DNA of 64,000 nt from Basidiobolus meristosporus CBS 931.73. Its lineage: Eukaryota > Basidiobolomycota > Basidiobolomycetes > Basidiobolales > Basidiobolaceae. Position 1 is the first letter of the stretch. Each line of letters opens with the position of its first letter. A program made the position numbers and the translations under genes. The stretch lies in NCBI GenBank assembly GCA_002104905.1, contig MCFE01000019.1, positions 1 through 64,000 of the forward strand, in the 5' to 3' direction. The notes under the pieces are model-generated. The model was not told the DNA's origin. It did not search any database and saw nothing but the letters and a program-made list of their open reading frames with translations. Below are positions 35,182 to 46,440 of the stretch, in pieces.

Positions 35182-36349
35182 TCAACGGATCCGAACCGCA
35201 TTTATGTGAAGTCGATTTTTGGTTTAATAGGAATTGGCGACCCCTAGGATTCACTGTCGAGTTGAAAAGTTGCAAGTCAACCTTCACATCTATCAGCTGA
35301 ATGTTGAACTGGTGGATATTCATAATTGTTTTATATAGATTTCGCGAAGGATATCCTCTGTATTATTTTCCATCCACTGCTCGAATAAACATCGCTTAAT
35401 TAAAGTACGAGAATAAAAGTCCCCAGGTATTGTACAAGAGAGAGTTACATCGCTGGTTCACCTGGGTTGCACTCTGTGGTGGCTCTTCTGCTACTCTTCC
35501 AAGAAAATCATGTCATGAATATCCTCCTGGTGGTTGCTGGTCCAAGCTTTGTGACTAGAGCGAATTCTGGATCACGATGAATGTTACACATCGATTTATG
35601 TGCGACTACGATGGCATTTAGACTGATGAGTCATCATACTTGTTCTCGAAGCAACACTTCATCGCACATGTTGACAACGCTTACTTGGTAGATTTGCATA
35701 TGGAAAGTAAGAATGCTTCAAGTTGCCACCTGAGGTTGATCAATTACTGATAAGACTTATGACTTTAGCAAATTTAATCTTCCACATTTACCTATTTTAG
35801 TCATACCTCGGCCCATTGAGTCTTAGAGCAACGCTCCTTCCGCCTGGGATCATCTAATTGATACATGGCTCATGCTATGCCTATATGGCCCAACGTTATT
35901 GGCAGCCCAGCATTCCGCAATTGGGTACTAGAGTATCGTAAAGAGGCTGATGTAGAAGTGGATTTATGATGACTCCACAAAAATCCGATTTGGAGGGCCA
36001 ACTGACTGGGTAAATTTAATATCATTGGACTATAGTGGCCTGTGCCTCACCACTGATTTGATGATTCAGCCAACTAGTAATGTTGGCTGAGTTCACAGCA
36101 ATTGGCTAAGTGGTGCACATGCTTTTCGAAATTCCTTTACCAAATCACTGTTATTAGGCACATATTACATTATATTGCAGATCATACTCTGATCCTCACT
36201 TCGTCATATGATGTAATGACTCTCAATTCAAATGTATATATATATATATATATATATATACGCGTAGGCAATAGAGCATGAGAAACGAATTAGACCAAAC
36301 TCATTGCAACCTCTAGATCTACTAACGAGAACATAGAGCCTTGAACACC
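35182..36349. other. Intergenic, about 1.2 kb
   Basis: Holds a (TA)13 run at 36235-36260 about 90 nt before the next ATG. No coding frame seen. Confidence 0.45.
36235..36260. repeat. TA microsatellite, about 13 units
   Basis: An uninterrupted alternating T/A run close upstream of the 36350 open frame. Confidence 0.95.
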
Positions 36350-36703
36350 ATGCTGTTGCAGCATTCGCAATCTATCTCTTCACAATTCGACCAAAGATGT
36401 AGAGAATTGCTGATTAATTTACCTCTCAACCCTTACGTCGAAAATGACAACGATGGAACTGCTGTTGATAAAAATGGAGTACAGCATGCTTCCCAGGAGC
36501 CAGGAACGAACCAAAGGGTGACAAGTCGCCAGAAGTGGAACAGTCATGTAGGCAGGGCTGAGGGAATAGAATCTGTCCAAAGGAGTCAACCACGTATCAA
36601 AAGCGCTGCAGAAATTGCCTACCATCGTTCCCTTGCTGTTCGTTACGAGCAAGTATTGTTGCGGTACATACTTCTACGTGAAAGAAATCTTAGGTGGAGG
36701 TAG
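36350..36703 (+). CDS. Hypothetical protein, 117 aa
   Basis: An intronless ATG frame. The N-terminus is polar with Gln/Ser; the C-terminus forms a strongly basic amphipathic helix (AEIAYHRSLAVRYEQVLLRY, then LRERNLRWR). No domain recognised. The terminal helix resembles a protein-interaction or nucleic-acid-contacting helix in style only. An AT-rich promoter-like stretch precedes it. Could be an orphan gene. Confidence 0.35.
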   Translation: MLLQHSQSISSQFDQRCRELLINLPLNPYVENDNDGTAVDKNGVQHASQEPGTNQRVTSRQKWNSHVGRAEGIESVQRSQPRIKSAAEIAYHRSLAVRYEQVLLRYILLRERNLRWR

Positions 36704-37376
36704 TATTTAACAATCCTTACACCCGTGTATCATACATCCTACGGCTCTGAATCTACCATATACAGATTCTGATTTTCTGCACCTAACATTCCGGCCCATC
36801 CAAATCACCTGGCTATATCATATTGTACACTATTCCTCGTTAAATACATCATTTTGTCACTTCTGTCCTGATGAGGATCCCCATACTAATACTGATTGAA
36901 TGCCAACATAGCTTCGTGAGTCATTGAATCCACAATAAGGATTAAAAGTCATATTGATGAACGGTTATCAATAAACTTTTAGATAGAAAGGGATGACTTA
37001 GGGATTAAGTGGAATGGGATTCACAAAATTAGTCATTCATTAGTAAAGCATGGTTACGGCGCGAGTGACTAACGATTGCTCCAAACCCGCTTTTCCTGGG
37101 CAACATCATTTGAGGTGCCTCTCCATCTCCAGCATACTACCAGGTAGCAATGGTAGTGCCATGAATACATACTCTCACCATTCAACATGCCAGCGGTAAG
37201 TAAAAGCGCCCATATTTTATGTAGAATTTGAATGATATTCCCATCAGTTCTATATTGAGGTTGGATGGCTGCATGTGGTTGGTAAAATGATGACAACAAG
37301 CGATATGAACAGTGCTTGGCTGGGATAATAGGCTTAAATTATTTATTGACTAAAGCACCTATTTGTAGGGTGATGA
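36704..37376. other. Intergenic, about 0.7 kb
   Basis: Between the hypothetical 117-aa frame and the end of the deaminase gene. Nothing recognisable seen. Confidence 0.4.
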
Positions 37377-38126
37377 TCAGAGCTCTTGCTTGATGTCAGC
37401 CGGTGGCTGATTATCGTCTGTCTCGGGAATCATTGTTGAGGGAGCTTCGACACATTTGGATCCTTCTCTATAGCAACCGGGTGGGCATTTACCGTCTTCT
37501 TTGTACTGCCATTCGAACCAAGGATTAGTGACTTCAGCCAGAACCCCTTCCACTACTTCCAGGTCGGTGAAATAGTCACTATTCAGCTGCTTAGCGATTT
37601 CAGAGTACTTCAAAGGAATATGGGTGAATCCAGTCTTCGAAAAGATTTCCATTGGTGAAGAGATGACTAATCGGCCAATACGAGACCCTATTTAAGCATG
37701 AATCATTAGAAGACGTATAAAACAAAAGATGACAAAGAAGCAATTACATAGTATAGCTGTTGAACACATGGGGCAAGGTTCACCTGTGGTATACAGGGTC
37801 AACTCTTTCCAAAAGGTAGCATTGTTGCCTTGGTCTGGGTAAATGGCGGCACAATTCTCAATTGCCTTAGTTTCGCCATGCCAAGTAGGGGATTGGCTGA
37901 CTGTATTTACACCATAACATAGCACTTCTCCTGTCTTCTTACGAACGATGGATGCTCCAAAAGGCTGCTCCAAACATTTTCCGACGGAAAGAGTGTAGTC
38001 AATAGTGCGCTGCATATATTCAAAGTCATCTTCATCAGGCTGGCCAATGTGAACTGAGTTGACAGCCCCCACAAGGAAAAGAAATGTGGTTGCTAAAGTG
38101 AATCCCGCTCGAAAATAGAATCTCAT
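37377..38126 (-). CDS. Secreted cytidine/guanine-deaminase-fold protein
   Basis: Two exons (37748-38126, 37377-37687, complement) around a 60-nt intron give 229 aa. The zinc deaminase motifs are complete: WHGETKAIENCA (His ligand and catalytic Glu) and PCPMCSTAILW (two Cys ligands). The family hydrolytically deaminates cytosine or guanine compounds or tRNA bases, mostly inside cells. Here the N-terminus is a signal peptide (RFYFRAGFTLATTFLFLVG), so the enzyme is probably secreted or in the endomembrane system. The C-terminus adds a cysteine cluster, CPPGCYREGSKC. The start at 38126 lies 30-40 nt after a TATATATAG box; the longer frame up to 38180 would begin upstream of it. Substrate is unknown. 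Confidence 0.82.
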
Positions 38127-38153
38127 GATGTGAAGTGCAGGCTGGTAAAGCGG

Positions 38154-38166
38154 GCTATATATATTA
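38154..38166 (-). promoter_or_regulatory. TATA box of the secreted deaminase gene
   Basis: A TATATATAG run on the minus strand, 30-40 nt before the ATG at 38126. It argues against the upstream ATG. Confidence 0.5.
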
Positions 38167-38422
38167 GTAAAATGTGTCATCTCCGTAGAAAGATCAATCA
38201 GTAATCAAGAATATTAGAAAATGCCATCTGCCATCAGCCATCCTTATTGGATGTAGAATGGGATATAATCCTAGCATATCCAAGGTGGCACAGATGAAGT
38301 CATCTGTGACTTTTTTTAGTTGATTTTAGGTGTGGTTGTCATTTGTTAATCCTATTGGACTGGGAAGGAGAGGGGGTTTGGAACAAAAAAGAATTCACTG
38401 GTTTACGTTTCTTGGATAGTAT

Positions 38423-40244
38423 TCATTTGAATACGATGCTTTCGATGGCTTCTTTTATAAGCCCAGGGGAAATTCCTCCCCTTGTGGAGGAGGACAATGG
38501 CAACACTCGCAATTTTCGTAATCTTTTACAATTAGCCATTAATTGCCAAAATGCTCTGTTGGAAAGCTCGGGGGAATTACGAAACTCTAGACCACTAATG
38601 GTCATATAGCAACAATGTGCAATGGAGCTCAGTTCTACATCAAGCAGAGGCCAATGGGGGATACTAAGGAAGCGTAAACGGTGCCCATGCTTTCGAAGGA
38701 ATTCCAGTATAGCCGAACTCACTGGACGTATATCTCCGTCGGAAGATATTAACAACTCCTCTAGAACTTTGCAGTGCTCACTGATAGCCTGCAATGTCTT
38801 TCTTGTCTGGCGACTATTTTGTATGTCAGCAATGCCTAAATGCCGTAAGTTGTTTCCGCATTCTTTTAGAATAGCCACCACAGTAGCATCGGTGATGCTA
38901 GTGGAGCTGATATCAAGGTGACGCAGTTGGGTGCAATTCTGGGCTATCAACATACCGATCTTATCGTCCACTGTGAAATTCATGTCTAATCTCAAGACCT
39001 GAACATTGCTTTCGCAACTCAGTATCTTTCCCCAGAGAGTGGTGTCGAAATTTGGCATTCTGTCTAAACCAGAAAGATTAAGTTCTTTGATATTCATAAG
39101 ATCAACAGGGTTGTCCAGTTCCATTAGGCCTGGTGCAATGCAGTCATTTCCAGACAAGTCTAGCTTCTCCAAGGATTTCCCTTGTGTTATCAATCTGGCA
39201 ATTGCCATATCTGCATTGCGTGTTCTCTGTGATACTCCACACATATTCATCTCTACTAGTCTATCAGCCAGTTTGTCGAATGAATCAGTGCTTAGGGTGC
39301 AACCAGCAAAATTCAGCTTCTCAATACGCGGGCAAGAGGTAAAGAGTGTTTCTACAAACTCCTCGGTGATATTTTCTCTGGGAATGGCTAGAGACTTCAG
39401 GTATGGAGTGTGCAGTAATAAAGCACATAAAATTTCGATTCCAGGTCGAGGGCCATAGAATTTCATGGTGCGAAGGGCCCCTAGCGTAGGCAGCTCCTCC
39501 ACCATTTCAACCAGCCTCTTTCCCAAGAAAGAGTTTGCGTAATTTTGCCGAAGTAGAACTAGCTCTTCGAGGTTGGGGGCATTCTTGAGTACGGCGATTA
39601 GGTTTCTTAATCCAGTTGTAGGGTCCATGGTAGTATCGTAGTATTCATAATATCTCAAATTTTTGATAATATCTCTAGGTACAGTCGGACACTCTAAACC
39701 AGAGGAAAGCTTAGGCAAGCGAATGGACGTCAGGTTTGGTAGAGACTCCAAGAGTAGCCCTATTCTAGTATTTGTCCAAAAATCCCATTGATAAATAGTG
39801 AGATCTAATGACAGTACCAATTCGGCTACATTTCACATAATATTTAGTCAATACTATACCAAACACAATATTACAACACAAACCTTTCTCAGAGTAAGCA
39901 ACAGTTCTCTCAAAACTTTCCAGTGCATTTTCAGAGAAAAATACTGGAGATTTCCATAACTCGTAAGTAGCCACCTTGTTCCACTCTCTATTGACCAGTG
40001 AGCAAGCCCAGTAATCACCCTGATTCTCGAAGAAAGAAAATACTGAGAGCAGAACAGTGTCTGGAAGAAAGAGCGTATATTTGCTAGCTTTGGAAACCAG
40101 CGAGAGCTGGGATTTTATACTTTTTATAGTCGCCGCTACTTTAGCGGCTAAGGGACCTGTTGCATCTTGTGGCTGCTCTCGAAGCAAGTTGGCTAGCACT
40201 CTATCAACCTTGCTGAGCCAGGCATTTGTTTGGCTGGATTGCAT
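38423..40244 (-). CDS. F-box and leucine-rich-repeat protein
   Basis: Two exons (39884-40244, 38423-39825, complement) around a 58-nt intron give 587 aa. F-box/LRR proteins are substrate receptors of SCF ubiquitin ligases: the F-box binds Skp1, the LRRs bind the target. The F-box lies at residues about 58-100 (LPDTVLLSVFSFFENQGDYW, then LVNREWNKVA). About 14 irregular LRRs follow, for example LEKLDLSGND, IKELNLSGLD, LRHLDISSTSITDATV and LRHLGIADI, resembling AMN1/Grr1-type repeats. The start is the ATG after an upstream hydrophobic extension unlikely to be translated. The target cannot be read. Confidence 0.85.
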
Positions 40245-40792
40245 ATGGACGAAAGAGAGCCAGATAGACGATATAAAAGGTGATAAAAATGACTTTGGAG
40301 GGAATATTGATATCTTCTCAGAATGAAGAGTATAGTTGCCAAATAGGTGATAGATGGAGTCATGGTGAGGATTAAGAATGTGGGAAGATTTTGCACATTG
40401 CGGATACTGTGTGCAACAAATCAATGGCTTAATTCAGGACTGCCATCAGTTTATCGGTACTGCTGAATTGAATTACGTATATCAATTCTACAAACGATAA
40501 TTCGCAGTGAGCATGGCCGAACGAAATCGCATAAACACTGTGAGGCGAATGCACTAGTAAGAACATCATAAGATTTGATCGCTGACCAATTCTGGCCATA
40601 TTGAAATGGTATTCGAATTGGATGGCGCATGCACTCAATGGACAATTAGCATGAAGCCAAGCTAGTACAGGCCAACTATTAGGTGCATCTTTTTTAACAA
40701 ACGACTCTCGATTTATTACGAGCCACTTTGGCATCGGCTAAATTTAGATAGCAGCAAGCAACAGCAATAGCATATGACAGACCAGCATTGGC
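40245..40792. other. Intergenic, about 0.55 kb
   Basis: Promoter region of the F-box/LRR gene and 3' flank of the sterol oxidase, both on the minus strand. The frame at 40429-40734 has no family features. Confidence 0.4.
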
Positions 40793-41792
40793 TCATTCTT
40801 GCTTACGCTCATTCATATACTTCAGATAATTCTTATTCGTCCCATGCCAGAAGTCAAGAACTATCGAGTCAAGTTAGATGAATAATTGAATGGGGCAGGG
40901 CTGTAGGAAAACTTACATCCTAATACACCAAAGTTATTATTGAACTGTTGGTGATGGAAATCATGCGCGAGCGGGCTTGGCATTCCTGGGAGAGCAAAAC
41001 CACAATGAGAGTTGACTGCATTCATTATTCCAAGTACTAGCCAAATCCACACTGTGATCATATGAGAGTTCATGATCAACGGCCCAGCAAGAAGGGGTAT
41101 CATATTGGACAAAAGATGCTCCACAGGATGTGCGTAAATAGCTAGAAACAACAGATTGTCAATTTCTCAAGATCGGAATGCCAAGCTGATAATCTCATGT
41201 TACCTGCGATTCCGATTGGTGCAGTAAATTCATGATGTTTCTTGTGGATATATTTGTAGAGCTTTGGATAGTGAAGTAGCCTATGTCCATAGTAAAATCC
41301 AAACTCCTCAACCACAGAGAAGACCATCAGGTCGGCGATGAACTCGACGAAAGTCGGCGGCTTGGTAGCAATCTCGAGACCTCGCATACGGAATAGGGGA
41401 TAGATCGCCATTGCAAATGGAATGTTGACGAGAAATTGATTTGATAAGACGTTTCTAGCGGCCTTGTAATACCACTCTGTCGTGGGCTTTTTTTCAGGCT
41501 GAACTTTATATTTCCAGAACATTGCTGGAAACTGATATAAATCCAGCACACCTAGTAGCAAAACATATATCCAATAGACCGAGGTAGTGAGAGCAAATGA
41601 AATCCATATGAACATTGTCTTTTCACTAAAATTATCACACAACATACTCCAGACTTCCGGCCCCTTCCATTGCAACATGATCCATATCAGAGAAAAGTAC
41701 AGCACATAAAACATACTATCTCTTAACCCATACGCGATTGGATTTAAGAAGAGCACGGTCGATACCAACGGTAGCTCCTTCGTTTTAGTCAT
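40793..41792 (-). CDS. ERG25: C-4 methylsterol oxidase (Erg25 type)
   Basis: Three exons (41204-41792, 40917-41141, 40793-40860, complement) give 293 aa. Erg25 is the ER di-iron oxidase that starts removal of the C-4 methyl groups in ergosterol synthesis. Histidine boxes: GHRLLH, HKKHHE and, across the splice, HPVEHLLSN, then HDFHHQQF. The C-terminal [17 protein letters not shown] closely follows the family. Four or so hydrophobic segments fit an ER membrane protein. The last exon is only 22 codons and easily missed; without it the family's LGFLDFWHGT end is lost. Other fatty-acid hydroxylase members are possible but the C-terminal block favours Erg25. Confidence 0.9.
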
Positions 41793-42441
41793 AGCTCCTC
41801 TCGGAAAATCGCTAGTTGTGAAAGAATGATTTTAACTTTGGAATGCAACTGGGTGACGAAATACTAAAGATTGACGAGGGATCAGAGTATACGTAGATTT
41901 AGCTAGCGTATATGTGAATGCAAGAATAATGATAGTTTACAACGAGGCATCGCATTTATAAGCGCCAGTAGAACTACGACAGTAGGTCACAAGCCAGCAA
42001 GCGAAGTCCCTCAATTGTGCAAATGAGGGAAGAGTGTGATGGATTCTATGTTGAATTGATCCTAATTTTGATGCAATGCATAACAGATGCCAGCCCTACC
42101 CTTTCAAGAAAGATGTGGGAAAAAGAGCTGACTGATGAAAATCATATGCCAAAGTACGCATTTTCACACACCCAGAAACCCACTTCCTCGCTCACCTGAC
42201 TGGACTCCAATAACTGACCTTTACCGGGTTAAGTGGAATTCATCACCAAACCTTGGCTCAGCCATTCGACCAGTTCAACGTAGGTTCGAGTCCAATTGAA
42301 TTCGGCAGATGAATGACTCAAGCCTGGCTCAGGGTGAAACCTCGCAGGGAGGTAAACTCCGGCTTTTACAGAATTGCAAGAGTGAAGATCTTCTTTAGAA
42401 TCCTAACAAATGAGCAACAATCAAGCCAGCATAAAATACTC
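41793..42441. other. Intergenic, about 0.65 kb
   Basis: Promoter of the sterol oxidase gene. Includes a GGTTCGAGTCC motif near 42280 resembling a tRNA B box but without a foldable tRNA around it. Confidence 0.45.
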
Positions 42442-42826
42442 TCAAATACCGCGTGCAATAGTTGAGACGCCACCTTCCTTTTGCAGCTGTGCCATGTCAG
42501 GTTGCCCCTTTAGCACTTGAGCGTATTTGCAACATGCCGGGATATCTTTGGCGGGGTAATGGCCTATGGCATGGGTGCTGACTGCCTGTACATCCAATCT
42601 ATTGCCAGACTTCTCATGGGTCAATAAAATCTAGTGTAATGCCTTGAGTATGCAACAAAAGCCTGGCCTCGGGCACACAAGCCAAGGAATGCACGTCATC
42701 CCACGAAGTTGGATGAATACTAGCGATTACTGAAGCTTCCTTTGGGGACACAACTGTATAGTATGGTTTTGGACAAATGCATATAATTACTAAGAATCGG
42801 AGAGATCCAAGCCAGTCAACCAACAC
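42442..42826 (-). CDS. Possible small secreted protein, two exons
   Basis: Exons 42695-42826 and 42442-42630 (complement) join across a 64-nt GT-AG intron to 106 aa. The N-terminus (LGSLRFLVIICICPK) may be a signal peptide or anchor. The mature part has few cysteines (IPACCKYAQ) and no known domain. The join merges two open frames that look protein-like separately but lie in different phases, which is the main support. The donor GTGCAT is weak. It may be an orphan gene or a false join. Confidence 0.35.
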
Positions 42827-43244
42827 GAGTGATCACAAAATCAAGAAGTGAGAATCAGGTGTAGCTAGTAGCTAGCTAAATCCTGAAAATCGAATTTGTG
42901 ACATCGTAGCGATTGCAGTCGATCCCAGTGAAAGCCTAGTTTCGCGCTATTTTCTACCCTCGATTTCCTGACAGTGAAGCCAAGAAAGGTTTGGTTGTTA
43001 GGAACTAGAAGTATTGGGAATGGTCTAAACACTAAGGTATGCTTTCATCCTACGTGGGGCTGCATTAGGAAAATAGCCCAGTTTTACCTCGAAATGTTAT
43101 TCATTTGCTCAAAATCATTGGATACTATCTCATGTGAATCAAGCGCTTGTTTGATCCGAATGAAATCAGCCATCACAAAACACATAGGCTAGTAAATTGA
43201 ATCGTATCATCCTGGCGACACCGCTCCCTTCCTTTACAGTTAAT
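42827..43244. other. Intergenic, about 0.4 kb
   Basis: Divergent spacer between the possible secreted protein and Gos1. No coding signal. Confidence 0.4.
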
Positions 43245-44303
43245 ATGTCTGATGATTTCTTACCTAGACGCAATCCAACCCCAAACGCTCCTTCTTCACT
43301 AAACAAAGAGCGTGCTTCTTGGGAAGAGCTTAGAAAGCAGGCTCGACTTATTGAAAATGACATTGATCACAAGTTGCTAACTTTCATGGAGTTGGCCAAG
43401 GCCAACAAGAAGTCCACTGCAGTTGAATCTCAAGATGGAGAGAATAGGAATCTGCACGCGGCAGAGGAGAATATAGAAGCACTGCTAGACAAGGTATTTT
43501 CATAGCTGGCACATTTCTTCAAATCAATCTACTCATAGTGCTTTCAAAGCTCTCAAATATTGTTTCTACTATGGATACTATAGTTAATGAAACTGAGCAG
43601 AGCTTGATAAATCCATCAATGCTTCATCTGCTACAAAGACATAGAGACATTCTGTACGATTATAACAAGGAATTCAAGAAAACCCAGGTAGATGCTACTT
43701 TGATACTCTTGCGCAACTCAGACTTCTCAACCCCTTGAACAGGCAAATGTAGAGGCAGCCAGAAAGCACCAAGAACTTCTAGGCGGCTCGAGGTATGAAG
43801 TAACATCCTTGTTATGGTTGACCAGATATGTGCTAACCCTTGAATACCTCTCTTTGTCAATATAGTGGTACTCGACAGCATAACGACGAGTTCGATCAAT
43901 TATTAGCAGAGCGCGACCGTATTGACAACTCCAGTACCATGATTGATATGACCTTGGAGTAATGAAATTTTCATTTTGCATACAAGCTTAAATTAGCTTT
44001 ACCACTGACTTTTGAACCGTTCTAGACAAGCCTACAGTACTCAAGAAAGTTTAATTCAACAAAAGGGAATCCTCGCCAACGCTAAGCAACGAATGTCTTC
44101 AGTAACCAGTAAGCAATTGTTTAAAATGCTCGCTTGAATATTTAATTTGAAATTGAAACTCATCGTTCCTTTTGGTTATAGACCAATTACCAGGTATTAA
44201 CTCCCTCATTGGCAGAATCGGACGCCGCAAACGCAGAGATACCATTATTTTATCAATCGTTATCGCAGTGTGTCTCTTCCTTTTGCTAATGTATATATTT
44301 TAA
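43245..44303 (+). CDS. GOS1: Golgi v-SNARE Gos1/GOSR1 (GS28)
   Basis: Six exons (43245-43493, 43550-43687, 43743-43792, 43866-43958, 44026-44108, 44182-44303) give 244 aa. Gos1 is the Qb-SNARE of intra-Golgi and endosome-to-Golgi fusion. The N-terminal part has WEELRKQARLIENDIDHKL. The middle has LHLLQRHRDILYDYNKEF and ARKHQELLGGS, as in human GOSR1. The SNARE helix spans residues about 160-220, including QESLIQQKGILANAKQRM and the family VTNQLPGINSLIGRI. A C-terminal membrane anchor (TIILSIVIAVCLFLLLMYIF) ends the protein. The start gives MSDDFLPRR. The exon 2 acceptor after TTTCAAAG was chosen because it keeps the frame. Confidence 0.92.
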
Positions 44304-44554
44304 GCATCGAACGTACTTGTTAGTCTAAATCCTTCAATTCACATAAATGTAAAAGCAACAAGAAAATTTTGTCCACCTCCCTGGCCCATGTTGTGTATTT
44401 GCGATCTGAATTGCTGAGTAATTGTACAATTGACATTTAATTAATGTAAGATCGTGTAACACAACTGATGACAAAGAATTTTTTTACCCATATTCAAAAA
44501 TGGCGCTGCGGCCGAGGCCGAGGCATTCTCCTCACACCTTTCATATTTCTTGAC

Positions 44555-45094
44555 ATGGGCGTAATTGAGGCACTTGAAAAAGATGTCACTCCTTTCGTAA
44601 CCCAAGTGCTTCATACACTACATGGCCATGGAATCGACGTCAGCGAGAATATGATGGACCATGTTTGTTACAGAGTGGAAAGTCTTTCTGAATATGAGGA
44701 ATGCAAACTTGAACTAAGCAGTAAAGGCTGCCTTCTAATCGAGAACAACATCGGGGGTAGACCTATTGCCACCTTTAAATTAAACAACCCTATCTTGGTC
44801 ACCGATCCCATTTCGAAGCAAGTTCGTGAAGTAAGAGTTATTGAGCTACCTTCTCCAAAGACAGGGAGCTTCTACAAAACTGGCTTGGAACATGTGGAAT
44901 TCGTCATTGCCGATAGTTTTGAACATTTTATCTCCAAGCATGAGAAGCTATCGTTTTCCACCAAGGGCTCTTTCAAACCTGTCAACCCCGAGATAAGTTT
45001 GAAATTTAAGGAACTTGGGTTTTCTGTCAAGTTCCATCATATGCCACTTGAACAAGTTATTGAGCTAGAGAAGGCCGCTGAAGTTGTAGGGTAG
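44555..45094 (+). CDS. YecM-family (DUF991) VOC-fold protein
   Basis: One exon, 179 aa from the ATG at 44555; an ATG at 44468 would add 29 residues not seen in the family. E. coli YecM (188 aa) has a vicinal-oxygen-chelate fold and an unknown, presumed metal-dependent role. Shared blocks: MDHVCYRVESLSEYE, IGGRPIATFKLNNPI, VRVIELPSPK, LEHVEFVI and the C-terminal VKFHHMPLEQVIELE. The likely metal ligands (His of MDH, Glu/His of EHVEF, His of KFHH) are kept. It is intronless among intron-rich neighbours, which raises but does not prove bacterial origin. YecM-like proteins occur outside bacteria, so vertical descent remains possible. Confidence 0.85.
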   Translation: MGVIEALEKDVTPFVTQVLHTLHGHGIDVSENMMDHVCYRVESLSEYEECKLELSSKGCLLIENNIGGRPIATFKLNNPILVTDPISKQVREVRVIELPSPKTGSFYKTGLEHVEFVIADSFEHFISKHEKLSFSTKGSFKPVNPEISLKFKELGFSVKFHHMPLEQVIELEKAAEVVG

Positions 45095-45407
45095 ACAGTG
45101 TCCGCGAACTCCGCAAATAAATATTGATGGCTACCATGCGCATTACATCAATGAAATGCATACATGAATTTTATTGGTTTTTGGTAGAATACGGGCTAAC
45201 GCAAGGTGTGTCCTGTCTTGTCAAGGCCACTGTAGGCTCCATAGGTCAAGCATCTTAGCCAATCCTCTACTTACTGAAAGTAGCCATGAAGGGCCAACCA
45301 TACTTGCCAGAGCATAGACAGTTTCCGTACCGATCTCCCAACATGCTTGGATGTACAAGCAATTGAGTGGGAAGTGGGCATATGATTACTCAAACCCGAA
45401 GATCGAT
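45095..45407. other. Convergent intergenic spacer, about 0.3 kb
   Basis: 3' flank of the YecM-family gene, with AATAAATATT soon after its stop. Nothing else seen. Confidence 0.45.
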
Positions 45408-46379
45408 CTAGCCACAGTTTACGGGTTCCGGCAAGCCAAGTGTTGTATCTAACGAGAGAATACTTCCATTTAAGGATTCAGATGAACTGTTTTTCCTTGG
45501 GTGCCCCCCACCAGAGAGCCTCCCAGTTCGCAAATTGTACGTCAGGGTAACGGACTCGGATTCAACGAAACAAAGATCAAATGTCCCAAGGTGAAACAAG
45601 ATACGCCACACAGCTATTGGATGGCTCTGAAAGATAGGCGCCATGTTGAGCTTGCATTCCATCAAGGTGGCGGCTCTACTGTATTGTAGAAGAGATACAG
45701 TATGCAGCTTAAAGGAAAGTCAGACAACCGATAATGAACTCTGAGAAGAAATATCCATACCTCAGCGCGCTTTGCGTCGTACAAAGCCAACAGGTATTTC
45801 GTCTGATCAATGGCTGTCAAATCATAAACATCGTTGAAAATCAGGACGGGGGTATGCGTTTTCAATGCTGCGTTGATTTGGCAAATATGTTCAAGGTAGA
45901 TTTCGGTTGTATTTACAACAAAGTTGGCAACTATTAAGAGGATTCGATTGTCGTTCAGTTGGTAGACATTTATTACCCGCTGACTTTCCAAGCATAAGTC
46001 TAATGGCATAGATATGATCTTCTCTGGCTGAAAGAGATCATCGCAAACGAACTGTCGACGGCCGCTACTTGACGGTATGATTATCGGCTGTGAAAATATC
46101 AAAAGAGGGGCACAGTGAACTCTGGGTGCCTCAACCAGGTCTATGAAAGTTGCTACAGAATAATATTCATGTGAGTCACGAAAATACTCGCACTCAGTTG
46201 ACTGATAACTAACCATTATTACTGAGGATATGGTTCTTGTCAGCTTCGGGTAAGAGAGCCACACTTAAAGGTTCATCTCTTGGGAAGGCCATTAGTCTAA
46301 GCATTTTTGAGTGTGTGAGGATGTATACTGATTCTCCAAGAGAATATATACTTGGGAGGCCCGCGGTCTGGCCTCCCAT
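45408..46379 (-). pseudogene. Decaying gene of unknown family
   Basis: Exons 46214-46379 and 45761-46152 (complement) join in phase and read as beta-rich protein (AGLPSIYSLGESVYILTHSK, then YLLALYDAKRAEV), possibly part of a propeller. The third piece (about 45408-45680) reads on as GAYLSEPSNSCVAYLVSPWD, hits a stop, and continues in another frame as DLCFVESESVTLTYNLRTGR. That looks like a one-base frameshift near 45580. No further exon is needed to explain it. The start (ATG at 46379) is preceded by a stop in frame, so the N-terminus may also be lost. I do not recognise the family. Confidence 0.45.
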
Positions 46380-46440
46380 TCATCGTAGTATCTCGATTGT
46401 GATACCTGATACAATGGACAGCCAAACGTTTACTTTTTAA

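Noticed and set aside
39006-39458. 150-codon plus-strand frame opposite the F-box/LRR gene
   Set aside because: Antisense shadow of the LRR coding sequence.
42240-42300. tRNA-like B-box motif GGTTCGAGTCC with an A-box-like stretch upstream
   Set aside because: The spacing is too short for a full tRNA, the T stem pairs poorly, and no anticodon or acceptor stem forms.
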